Assembly (NCBI RefSeq): GCF_001278115.1
Contig: NZ_LIYD01000005.1
Coordinates: forward strand, 3,862,615-3,926,614
Length of the DNA: 64,000 bases
From: Flavobacterium akiainvivens
Lineage (GTDB): Bacteria; Bacteroidota; Bacteroidia; Flavobacteriales; Flavobacteriaceae
Direction: 5' to 3'
Under the pieces are notes generated by a model. That model was not told the origin of the DNA and did not search any database. It saw only the letters and a program-made list of their open reading frames with translations. Shown here piece after piece: positions 43,827-50,829 of the stretch (its first letter is position 1; every line of letters starts with the position of its first letter). The position numbers were made by a program, and so were the translations under genes.

Positions 43827-45583
43827 TATTTTTTAGCCGCTTTTAGTTGCTCAATCTCCTTTTGCTGTTCCTCGATCTTCTTGTTCATGTCTATAACATA
43901 AAGCGTAAGCTCTTCCACCTTTTCCAGCAGCAGCTTGTTCATTTCGGTAAGCTCGACACCGTTTTGCTTTACCTCTGTTTCAGACGGAATGTTTATCAGG
44001 TGGCCCTTTTGCTGTATGTACTCTTCCACCTCTTTAAGGGTGGGCAGTTTATAATCGGGCTTGAAAACATAGTCTGCCCAGTCGTCTACCTCGGCAACGC
44101 GTACCTCTTCGGTAAGGATGCCACCGGTAACAAACAGGTTGTAAAAGCTAACATCCTCTGTACCCACCTGCGTAGGGAAGGTGTTGGTATTAATGCCCAC
44201 CTTGCCGTTGGTATAAATATTATCGTTAATATTCATGGGCAGTGTGCCATCGGGCTTAAGCCAGTCGGCATCGCTAATACTGCCGCCGCCGTCTGGCACG
44301 GGGTATTCAAACACGTTGCCGTTAGCATCGGTACCCAGCATAAAGGCAGGGGTGGTGGCATTGGCAAGGTTTTCGAAAGTTACGGTACCGTTAGCGTGTA
44401 TAACCGATGTTGGGTTCTGTACGTTAAAACCCGTAAAGCCGTTGGTGTAAATGTTGTCGTTAATGTTCATAGGGACAGAACCGTCAGGCTTAAGGAAATC
44501 GGCATCTGCTATGCTGCCTGTAGCTGTGGGTACCGGTACTTCAAATACATTTCCGTTGGCATCAGTACCCAGTAAAAACTCCGTTACGTTAGTATTGGGA
44601 AGGTTTTGCAGCGTTACCGTACCGTTAGCGTGTATAACCGATGTTGGGTTTTGCACGTTAAAGCCCGTAAAGCCGTTGGTGTAAATGTTGTCGTTAATGC
44701 TCATAGGAACAGAACCGTCGGGCTTCAGGAAATCGGCATCTGCCTGGCCGCCTGTGCCGCCTGTAGGTACCGGGTATTCGTATACGTTGCCGTTGCTGTC
44801 GGTACCCAGCATAAAGGCAGGTGTAGTGGCATTGGCAAGGTTTTCAAACCTAAGCGTTCCGTTAGTGTGTATGGTGGCTAATGGGTTTTGTACGTTAAAA
44901 CCCGTAAAGCCGTTGGTGTAAATGTTGTCGTTAATGCTCATAGGGACAGAACCGTCAGGCTTCAGGAAATCGGCATCTGCCTGGCTGCCCGTGCCGCCCG
45001 TAGGTACCGGGTATTCATATACGTTGCCGTTGTTATCGGTACCCAGCATATAAGCGGGGGTGGTGGCATTGGCAAGGTCCTGAAAACGCACCGAGCCCAC
45101 CGTATGGAAACGCGCCGTAGGGGTGCTGGTGGCTATACCCACGTTGCCGTTTGCAATAATGGTCATAAGTTTTGTAGAGGCGTTGCGCCACTCAAACAGC
45201 GGCCTGTTTACAATGGCCTGGTAGGTACCGGCAGGGCCCCATACAAATTCGCCGCCATTGCCAAATTCCGGCGATGTGGGTATGGTGGTGGTAAACAGCA
45301 TTAAGGGCGATGAACCCGTATCGTATAAAGACGATACCGATGAGGTAAACACCATGGAAAACGTGTTATCGGTATCGCGGTACGACCAGAATGTAGGGAT
45401 AAATTTGCCGTTGTTTTGTGTGCCGTTTGCAATTTCTAGCCTGTCGTTACCGGCGCCGGCTACCGTAAAGTTAGATACCCTTTCGGAACTGCTGTCGCCA
45501 CCCGATGCAGCGCCGTGCGGAAACGATACCTGAGCATAAGCACTACCCATGCCAATGCAGAATAAGAGGAAGATTTTTTTCAT
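43826..45583 (-). CDS. Secreted fibre-like repeat protein with C-terminal coiled coil
   Basis: The 585-residue protein has a signal peptide (ending GSAYAQ). The N-terminal part resembles that of the neighbouring S74 protein (SGGDSSSERVSNFTVAGAGNDRLEIANGTQN). Four near-identical units of about 78 residues then follow (DADFLKPDGSVPMSINDN ... GFNVQNP ... NGTVTFENLANATTPAFMLGTD). The C-terminal region (DYVFKPDYKLPTLKEVEEYI, SETEVKQNGVELTEMNKLL) ends in a strong coiled coil (EELTLYVIDMNKKIEEQQKEIE). This C-terminal type is common in Bacteroidetes fibre proteins in place of a canonical S74 domain. No T9SS sorting domain is visible. It probably forms a trimeric surface fibre. The promoter TATATTTG is on the minus strand at 45619-45612. 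Confidence 0.8.
   Translation of the reverse strand: MKKIFLLFCIGMGSAYAQVSFPHGAASGGDSSSERVSNFTVAGAGNDRLEIANGTQNNGKFIPTFWSYRDTDNTFSMVFTSSVSSLYDTGSSPLMLFTTTIPTSPEFGNGGEFVWGPAGTYQAIVNRPLFEWRNASTKLMTIIANGNVGIATSTPTARFHTVGSVRFQDLANATTPAYMLGTDNNGNVYEYPVPTGGTGSQADADFLKPDGSVPMSINDNIYTNGFTGFNVQNPLATIHTNGTLRFENLANATTPAFMLGTDSNGNVYEYPVPTGGTGGQADADFLKPDGSVPMSINDNIYTNGFTGFNVQNPTSVIHANGTVTLQNLPNTNVTEFLLGTDANGNVFEVPVPTATGSIADADFLKPDGSVPMNINDNIYTNGFTGFNVQNPTSVIHANGTVTFENLANATTPAFMLGTDANGNVFEYPVPDGGGSISDADWLKPDGTLPMNINDNIYTNGKVGINTNTFPTQVGTEDVSFYNLFVTGGILTEEVRVAEVDDWADYVFKPDYKLPTLKEVEEYIQQKGHLINIPSETEVKQNGVELTEMNKLLLEKVEELTLYVIDMNKKIEEQQKEIEQLKAAKK
44216..45157 (-). repeat. Coding tandem repeat, four units of 234-237 bp
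   Basis: The same DNA phrase (AATGTTGTCGTTAATG-like) begins units at 44216, 44450, 44684 and 44921, so the spacing is 234, 234 and 237 bases. The units are highly similar, which makes this stretch prone to gain or loss of whole units by recombination without frame loss. Confidence 0.8.
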
Positions 45584-45611
45584 TTATATTTGTAAAATAG
45601 ATATTAAGGTA

Positions 45612-45648
45612 CAAATATAATTTATCCGAATAATAATTGTAATCTTTG
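45612..45648. promoter_or_regulatory. Back-to-back divergent promoters
   Basis: TATATTTG on the minus strand (45619-45612) serves the fibre gene, with a 25-base leader. AATCTTTG on the plus strand (45641-45648, one mismatch) serves the glycosyltransferase gene, with a 17-base leader. The two -7 boxes are only 21 bases apart, so the promoters must share or compete for upstream DNA. Confidence 0.5.
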
Positions 45649-45668
45649 CGCCTGATTTTGCTATTATT

Positions 45669-46526
45669 ATGAAATACTACTGCATTATACCTGCACACAA
45701 CGAAGAGGCCTTTATGGGCGTAACCCTGCAGTCTCTGGCTGAGCAAACCCTGCTGCCTGCAAAAGCCGTTGTGGTAAATGATAACAGTACAGATGGTACT
45801 GCCGCCATTGTGCAGGAATATGCCGCAAAATATTCGTGGATTTCATTGGTTAATAAAGATTCGGCGGCCATACACCTGCCGGGCAGCAAGGTTATACAGG
45901 CCTTTAATGCAGGATATGAAACGGTAGACCGGGATTATGATATTATTGTAAAGCTGGACGCCGACCTTATTTTACCCCCTGATTATTTTGAGAAAGTAAT
46001 AGCTGCCTTTAAAGCCGACCCAAAAGTGGGCATGGCGGGCGGTTTTGCCTATATTGAAAAAAACGGCGAGTGGATACTGGAAAACCTTACCGATAAAGAC
46101 CACATTCGCGGGGCGTTTAAAGCCTACCGCAAGGAGCTGTTTTTACAAATGGGCGGCCTGCGCACTGCTATGGGCTGGGACACGGCCGATGAACTTATTG
46201 CCAAATTCTACAACTGGAAGGTAATAACCATAGAAAGCCTGAAAGTTAAACACCTTAAGCCCACCGGCGCCAACTACAACAAGGCGGCACGCTACAAGCA
46301 GGGCGAGGCATTTTATACCCTGGGCTACGGCTTTGTTATTACCGCTGTTGCGGGTGCCAAGCTGGCCATGCGCAAGGGGAAGCCTTTTTTGTTTGTTGAC
46401 TACATAAACGGTTTCCTTAAGGCTAAAAGCGAGAAAAAGGCTCTGCTGGTTACAAACGAACAGGCAAAGTGGATTCGCGCTTACCGCTGGAAAAAAATGA
46501 AGGGGAAGGTTTTTGGGAGTAAGTAG
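45669..46526 (+). CDS. Family 2 glycosyltransferase
   Basis: The 285-residue protein has a GT-A fold opening with YYCIIPAHNEEAFMGVTLQSL. The nucleotide-sugar pocket VNDNSTDGT follows, then the metal-binding DxD as KLDADLILP (Asp-Ala-Asp), and an acceptor-domain motif GWDTADELIAKF. A C-terminal basic tail may touch the membrane. It adds a sugar to a surface glycan or lipid carrier; the sugar is unknown. It diverges from the fibre gene and lies near the flippase and methyltransferase genes. Confidence 0.88.
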   Translation: MKYYCIIPAHNEEAFMGVTLQSLAEQTLLPAKAVVVNDNSTDGTAAIVQEYAAKYSWISLVNKDSAAIHLPGSKVIQAFNAGYETVDRDYDIIVKLDADLILPPDYFEKVIAAFKADPKVGMAGGFAYIEKNGEWILENLTDKDHIRGAFKAYRKELFLQMGGLRTAMGWDTADELIAKFYNWKVITIESLKVKHLKPTGANYNKAARYKQGEAFYTLGYGFVITAVAGAKLAMRKGKPFLFVDYINGFLKAKSEKKALLVTNEQAKWIRAYRWKKMKGKVFGSK

Positions 46527-46531
46527 TTAGC

Positions 46532-46569
46532 CAGGTAGCAGATGGCAGGTAGCAGATGGCAGGTAGCAG
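46532..46569 (+). repeat. 7-bp repeat array, locus 1
   Basis: The array is made of CAGGTAG and CAGATGG heptads in strict alternation, that is, a 14-bp unit repeated about 2.5 times. It lies directly after the glycosyltransferase stop. Confidence 0.8.
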
Positions 46570-46635
46570 TTTACGGGTATTGTTTGTGCAGGAAACGGAA
46601 TTACACTATATTCGGCGAACCAATCCAACTGTGCT

Positions 46636-46884
46636 ATGAAAACCAACAAATTTGCTGAAATGCCCGATGCAAAGCTCCTTAACCTGGAAAAAACCGTTAA
46701 GGCGGTACTCTATATGTTTGCAGCGGCTATTGTTATTATGCTTATTACTACAATTTATACTTCTGTTACACGCGGCTTTAGCGCTGTAAGTGTACTGCCT
46801 GTTGCCTTTTTGCCTATTCTGCTGCTTAATGTTAACAACCTGAACGAAATCAAGAAAGAGATTAAGGCCAGGGGGTTGAGGTAG
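46636..46884 (+). CDS. Small membrane protein (two helices), intact paralogue
   Basis: The product has 82 residues. The N-terminal charged segment is NKFAEMPDAKLLNLEKTVK. Two hydrophobic helices (about 24-46 and 52-68) follow, then the basic tail NNLNEIKKEIKARGLR. A broken paralogue lies at 47683-47929 with the same layout (KFAEMTDEELL ... QKEIKSRGLK). A TATATTCG -7-like box is about 25 bases upstream. The family is unknown to me. Conservation between the two copies supports a real protein. Confidence 0.75.
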   Translation: MKTNKFAEMPDAKLLNLEKTVKAVLYMFAAAIVIMLITTIYTSVTRGFSAVSVLPVAFLPILLLNVNNLNEIKKEIKARGLR

Positions 46885-46907
46885 TTTTTAGGAGGCAGCC
46901 TTCAAAT

Positions 46908-46940
46908 GGCAGTAGGCAGATAGCAGGTGGCAGTAGGCAG
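46908..46940 (+). repeat. 7-bp repeat array, locus 2
   Basis: The heptads are GGCAGTA, GGCAGAT, AGCAGGT, GGCAGTA and a partial GGCAG, in the gap after the intact small membrane gene. Confidence 0.7.
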
Positions 46941-47042
46941 GCCGTTTGTTGCTGAAAATTTTTACCCAAAATGTAATTGACAGGTGCGAGGATTAAACAT
47001 GCAATAAGCTTGTGGCAGCCAGGAAGTTTAAATACTACTATT

Positions 47043-47600
47043 ATGAAAACACAAAAGTATAAGGTGGAAATGAGCATACTAAAACCTTTGATTTCAATTA
47101 AAAGTTTTATGTGTTTGTTTTTAATTGCCATATTAAGTGTTAGTTGTGAGGAGAAAAGTCAAAAATGTCCTGATTGTCAAATAATTTATAGCCCTGATAA
47201 TATGTCGTATATATTTGACTTTCCTGATACAGTTTATAAAAACAAAGAATATTCAGGTGTAATAATTTATAAAAACGTATTAGACACAATCACTAAGAAA
47301 CTGTCCAATAATTTAGATTCTATAAGGAGTAGAGATATTTACTATACATTAGCAAAGACTCAAACTTTAAAGCATAGTGATAATACGTTAACTAAAATGG
47401 CGGTTGATACCTTTGCGGCAATTGATTACAGAACTATTCCCTTGTTTAACTTGAAATTTGAAAAAGAGGGTGTTAATTATATAGATGGCTTTATTACTGA
47501 TATTGGATATATAAAGAAGGATACCGATAGTGTGAGAATGATTACTAATGAATTTAGAGTTGCCCACAAAGTAGTGGTAATAGACAGAGATAAACAATAA
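47043..47600 (+). CDS. Hypothetical lipoprotein, A+T-rich
   Basis: The product has about 185 residues from the ATG at 47043; an ATG at 47070 is an alternative and gives a more compact signal peptide. A lipobox follows FLIAILSVSC. The mature protein begins EEKSQKCPDCQIIY with a CPDC pair and is rich in Lys, Asn, Ile and Tyr. No family is recognised. Its codons are clearly more A+T-rich than those of every neighbour, and it lies between two paralogous membrane genes with repeat arrays on both sides. Acquisition by transfer is a fair inference. Confidence 0.65.
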   Translation: MKTQKYKVEMSILKPLISIKSFMCLFLIAILSVSCEEKSQKCPDCQIIYSPDNMSYIFDFPDTVYKNKEYSGVIIYKNVLDTITKKLSNNLDSIRSRDIYYTLAKTQTLKHSDNTLTKMAVDTFAAIDYRTIPLFNLKFEKEGVNYIDGFITDIGYIKKDTDSVRMITNEFRVAHKVVVIDRDKQ

Positions 47601-47682
47601 CTTTTGTGCAGTCACAAAATCCTGACCTATTGTAAACGAGCTTTAATTAGCCCAATTTTGATATTATAAAAACCAATTGATT

Positions 47683-47929
47683 ATGAGTGGAAAGAAATTT
47701 GCCGAGATGACCGATGAAGAACTGTTAAAGCACGAAAAGTCGGCAAAGGTAATTACCTATTTGTTTTTAGGCGCTGTGGTAGTGCTAATAGTGCTTGCTG
47801 TTATTAACACACTTAAAAACGGGTAGCGCGTTAACCATGATGCCTGCAGGGTTTTTGCCCCTGCTTATGGTAACGCTGGGTAGCCTGGGCAACGTTCAAA
47901 AGGAAATAAAGTCGAGGGGGCTGAAATAG
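47683..47929 (+). pseudogene. Broken paralogue of the small membrane protein at 46636
   Basis: From the ATG at 47683 the frame encodes KKFAEMTDEELLKHEKSAK and one helix, and stops at 47824-47826 after LKNG. In the +1 frame from 47825 the sequence continues as SALTMMPAGFLPLL ... QKEIKSRGLK to a TAG at 47927-47929. The intact copy has RGFSAVSVLPVAFLP at this place, with codons GGCTTTAGC where this copy has GGGTAGC. Two bases of the TTT codon have been lost. The first helix might still be made as a 47-residue peptide. Confidence 0.8.
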
Positions 47930-47936
47930 TAGTTTC

Positions 47937-47981
47937 CAGTAGGCAGATAGCAGATAGCAGATGGCAGGTAGCAGATAGCAG
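47937..47981 (+). repeat. 7-bp repeat array, locus 3
   Basis: Six and a half heptads of the CAGnTnG type (CAGTAGG, CAGATAG twice, CAGATGG, CAGGTAG, CAGATAG) start 8 bases after the broken gene. Confidence 0.8.
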
Positions 47982-47989
47982 TTTTGCGG

Positions 47990-48217
47990 ACTACTTTTAA
48001 GATTGCTTCGTCGTTCCTCCTCGCACCCGAGGGCTGTGCCCGAACTGACGAAGTAATGACGGCATCTGAAGAAAGGATTAGATGCTTATAGGTGCTTACT
48101 CATGTGTGCTTACTCATGTGTGCTTCGACAAGCTCATGCCCGGGTCAGTCATGCTTACTTAAAGCACTTTGCTTTGACTCCCGATAGCTGCCCAACAGCA
48201 TGACTGCCTCCTGAACG
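47990..48217. repeat. Non-coding region with mixed short repeats
   Basis: No ORF is supported. The stretch holds a hairpin-forming pair GCTTCGTC ... GACGAAG (about 48005-48052), whose core resembles a repeat I have seen often in flavobacterial intergenic DNA. It also holds a 14-bp direct duplication (48092-48105 and 48106-48119) and a segment with CTTCGACAAGCTCATG, another common intergenic phrase. It looks like decayed repeat DNA. Confidence 0.55.
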
Positions 48218-48251
48218 CTGCCATCTGCCGCCTGCTACCTGCTATTGCCTG
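48218..48251 (-). repeat. 7-bp repeat array, locus 4, opposite orientation
   Basis: On the plus strand the heptads read CTGCCAT, CTGCCGC, CTGCTAC, CTGCTAT, so the array is inverted relative to loci 1-3. It runs into the 3' end of the MG2-domain gene and supplies its last codons and stop. Confidence 0.75.
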
Positions 48252-50568
48252 ATACGTCTAAAACGGCTTCGCCATAAATGGCCTCGTTGTTTTCAATATT
48301 AAGGCCCTGTAGTACCATTAAAAACTCGCCTTCAAGGTCTGATGTGGTAAAGGTTACGGTGGCCTTGCCGTGTTCATCTGTAATTACATTGGGCTGCCAG
48401 TGAAGGGTGGTGTAAAACTTCATGTCATACTCGTCTTCAAACACCATCTCAGGGAAATCTTCGGGCAGGGTAATGGTTTTAAGCAGTACCACTTTTTCGG
48501 GTTCCTGGCTGCCTCCGCGCAGGCACTGGGTGTAGAGCATTTCGCGCCCATCTACAAAATACCGCCCACCTATTATGGGCTTAAAGCCGCTAAGGTGGTT
48601 TTTGCAGTTTAAAATGTTGTATTCGCACACATAATCCATACAGTTTGCGGGATAATCGCGCACCCATTTCTGGTAGTCGGCATCGCTGTAGCCACGCCTC
48701 TTTTTTTCTATAACCACCTCTTCCAGGCGGTATGCCCCGGGTATATCGGGCAATACGGCCGTTTGTGCCGCCAGCCTGTATTGGGGCAGTTCAAAGCTTG
48801 CATTGGCCAGCCATTTGTTGTCAAAATCCACGGCATCATTAGTAAAGGTAAGGGTGTTTTTGCCAAGCTCGCCATCGTTAAAAAACAAAAAGCAGTCTTC
48901 GCCTTCGGCAACCATAAGGTTTTCGGGGCTTATGTAAAAACTGCCGTCGGCGTTTGGGCTAAAAGAAGTTGGCCCGTCGGGTATCATCATTATTATTTCG
49001 GCGAGGGGTGGGTCTTTCTTTCGTTTGGGCAGTATGTGGCCCTGTGCGCCGGCTTTAATGGGCAATATGCCTGTTATGCTGCTAAAATTGCCCCGCCATT
49101 TTTTTGAAGCCAGGTAGTTGTTTACCTGCGCGTTATCCAGTTTGAGTATTTGCTGTATAGTGTTGGGGCTGTCTATGGCGCTGTAGCGCGATGCCGTAAT
49201 GGTTTTGTAGCGGGTTTTGTCTACCAGGTTGCGGTGCACCACAGCGGCCGAGAGGTTGGCCTGTACGGGCTTGCCCTCTGCATTGGTTACCGTAAGGGCG
49301 GCATTTACCTTTTGGCGGGTGGCAGACTGTTTACTGCCAAAATCAACCGTAACGGTATAGCCATTTTGCGTGCCGGTGTAAAACAGGCGTTCGCTGAGCA
49401 GTTTCCCCTGTGCGGAATACAGTGCTGCGCTTATTATTTTGTGGGCGGCCTCCTGCGGCAGTACTACGGGCATGGCAGCGCCTGCGGGCAGGGTTAGGTC
49501 TTTGGTAAAGAGTTCTTCGCCCTGGCTCCACAATTCAAGCTTTACGGTTTGGGGCAGGCTGCCGTTAGCAATTAAAAGACGGTTGCCCTGCACGCTGAGC
49601 GATACGCCCACTTTTTTAACCTCAAGGGGTATGGTTGCACTAAAGCTTTCTGAAGGGTGCGCTGCCGTAACGCTGTATGTGGCGTTTTTTACTGTATGCC
49701 GTATAAGGGCTACCCCCTGTATGTTGGTAACTGCGGTTTGTACTGTTGTGCCGTTCTCTAAAAGGTTTACCGCCATATCTTTTACGGGCTGGCCCATATC
49801 ATCAAGCGCCTGTATGCTTATGCCGCAGGGTGTGCCCATTATGGCCGTGCCGCCTTCGGGTACTGCGGTAACACCTATTTTGCGCTGTTGCGAGGGCAGC
49901 ACCAGGTTTAACGGTACTGCTTTGCCGCTTATGGTAAAAGCCCCCTCAACCGAAAGGTGAGCGTGGGCATCAATATCAGGATAGGTAAAGGTTACCGAGG
50001 CGAGGCCGCTGGCATCAGTGCGCAGCCGGTCGTTAAGTATGGGTTTGTTGCTGCCCTGCGCCGTTACGGTAAAACGCCCTTTGGCATCTACCACGGGGCG
50101 GCCGTTGCGCAGCAGGCTAAACTGCAGGGTAACGGGGTTGCCGGGCTTCATGATAGTGCCCTCTGACACGGTTACGGCGGCTACGGGTGCGCCCTCTATG
50201 TTGTTTATAACGCTTATGCTTTGGGTAAAAACATCGGCAGCATCAATACCCGTGTTGTTGCCATAGGCCATAAGGGTGTAGTTGCCGGGCCTAATACTAT
50301 CGGGTAATACCAGCTGGCCGTGGGCACGCAGGTCGTAAGCTGCAAACTCGCGGGCGGCCACTATGTTCTTTTGGTTATCGGTAAGGCGCACCAGCAGGGT
50401 TTCGTTAGCCTTGCCGGTGGTACTGGGCATGTAGGCCTTGAGCCAGATGGTTTCGCCGGGTACGTAGATGTTCTTGTCAATATGCACATAGGTAAAGGCC
50501 ACCGGGGGGTGCTGTGCTTTTAGCGCAAGGCTGAAAAGTAGCGCAATTATGAAGGTGAGGTTTTTCAT
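48235..50568 (-). CDS. Exported MG2-domain (alpha-2-macroglobulin-like) protein
   Basis: The product has 777 residues, with a signal peptide (ending LALKAQ). The first domain has the MG2 pattern of macroglobulin-like proteins (VHIDKNIYVPGETIWLKAYM). Several beta-sandwich segments follow. The C-terminal part has LHWQPNVITDEHGKATVTFTTSDLEGEF, as in Bacteroidetes MG2 proteins that sit near TonB receptors. It carries no thioester motif. It is probably periplasmic or at the outer membrane; the role is unknown. A -7 box TATATTTG (50583-50576, minus strand) is only 7 bases before the ATG. The last residues (GNSR) and the stop come from a repeat array. Confidence 0.82.
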   Translation of the reverse strand: MKNLTFIIALLFSLALKAQHPPVAFTYVHIDKNIYVPGETIWLKAYMPSTTGKANETLLVRLTDNQKNIVAAREFAAYDLRAHGQLVLPDSIRPGNYTLMAYGNNTGIDAADVFTQSISVINNIEGAPVAAVTVSEGTIMKPGNPVTLQFSLLRNGRPVVDAKGRFTVTAQGSNKPILNDRLRTDASGLASVTFTYPDIDAHAHLSVEGAFTISGKAVPLNLVLPSQQRKIGVTAVPEGGTAIMGTPCGISIQALDDMGQPVKDMAVNLLENGTTVQTAVTNIQGVALIRHTVKNATYSVTAAHPSESFSATIPLEVKKVGVSLSVQGNRLLIANGSLPQTVKLELWSQGEELFTKDLTLPAGAAMPVVLPQEAAHKIISAALYSAQGKLLSERLFYTGTQNGYTVTVDFGSKQSATRQKVNAALTVTNAEGKPVQANLSAAVVHRNLVDKTRYKTITASRYSAIDSPNTIQQILKLDNAQVNNYLASKKWRGNFSSITGILPIKAGAQGHILPKRKKDPPLAEIIMMIPDGPTSFSPNADGSFYISPENLMVAEGEDCFLFFNDGELGKNTLTFTNDAVDFDNKWLANASFELPQYRLAAQTAVLPDIPGAYRLEEVVIEKKRRGYSDADYQKWVRDYPANCMDYVCEYNILNCKNHLSGFKPIIGGRYFVDGREMLYTQCLRGGSQEPEKVVLLKTITLPEDFPEMVFEDEYDMKFYTTLHWQPNVITDEHGKATVTFTTSDLEGEFLMVLQGLNIENNEAIYGEAVLDVSGNSR

Positions 50569-50575
50569 GTAACCT

Positions 50576-50583
50576 CAAATATA
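50576..50583 (-). promoter_or_regulatory. -7 promoter box TATATTTG
   Basis: A perfect TAnnTTTG match on the minus strand gives a predicted transcript start about 4 bases before the ATG of the MG2-domain gene, so the leader is almost absent. Confidence 0.5.
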
Positions 50584-50676
50584 GTTATTATACCGCAAAG
50601 ATTCTCAGTATGTTTTTTAAAAAGGATTGGTGTTGGTAGTACTGGAGATACCTATGGTATTTTTTGGAAATAAAGA

Positions 50677-50738
50677 AGCCACGAATTACACGAATTTTCA
50701 CAAATAAAAAATTAGAGAAATTAGTGTAATTCGTGGCT
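50677..50738. repeat. Large inverted repeat with 15-bp perfect arms
   Basis: AGCCACGAATTACAC (50677-50691) pairs with its complement at 50724-50738. The stem extends inward with one mismatch to about 22 bp. A T-rich run follows on the plus strand. The arm sequence is a phrase that recurs in many Bacteroidetes intergenic regions, so this is probably a repeat element that can also act as a terminator. Confidence 0.65.
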
Positions 50739-50753
50739 GGTATTTTTTTAATG

Positions 50754-50792
50754 TTTCACACCGTGAATCCAAGTTCCGAAAATGAAATATTA
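50754..50792. repeat. 39-bp intergenic repeat, copy 2
   Basis: This is the second copy of the element at 15787-15825, in the same orientation (TTTCACACCGTGAA ... TTCCGAAA ... TGAAATATTA). It again lies a few tens of bases past the stop of a minus-strand gene, here the FabH-like synthase. Confidence 0.6.
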
Positions 50793-50829
50793 GCGTTAAT
50801 TTCCTGTTAAAACGTAAGAAATTACTGTG

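Noticed and set aside
44216..45157. CRISPR or satellite array
   Set aside because: The 234-237 bp units are in frame inside a coding sequence and encode a protein repeat.
41589..45583. Prophage tail-fibre genes
   Set aside because: The S74 and fibre-like domains are fused to signal peptides and, in one case, a T9SS sorting domain. No other phage genes are present.
46532..48251. CRISPR-like repeats
   Set aside because: The repeat unit is only 7 bp, has no spacers of constant length, and no cas gene is nearby.
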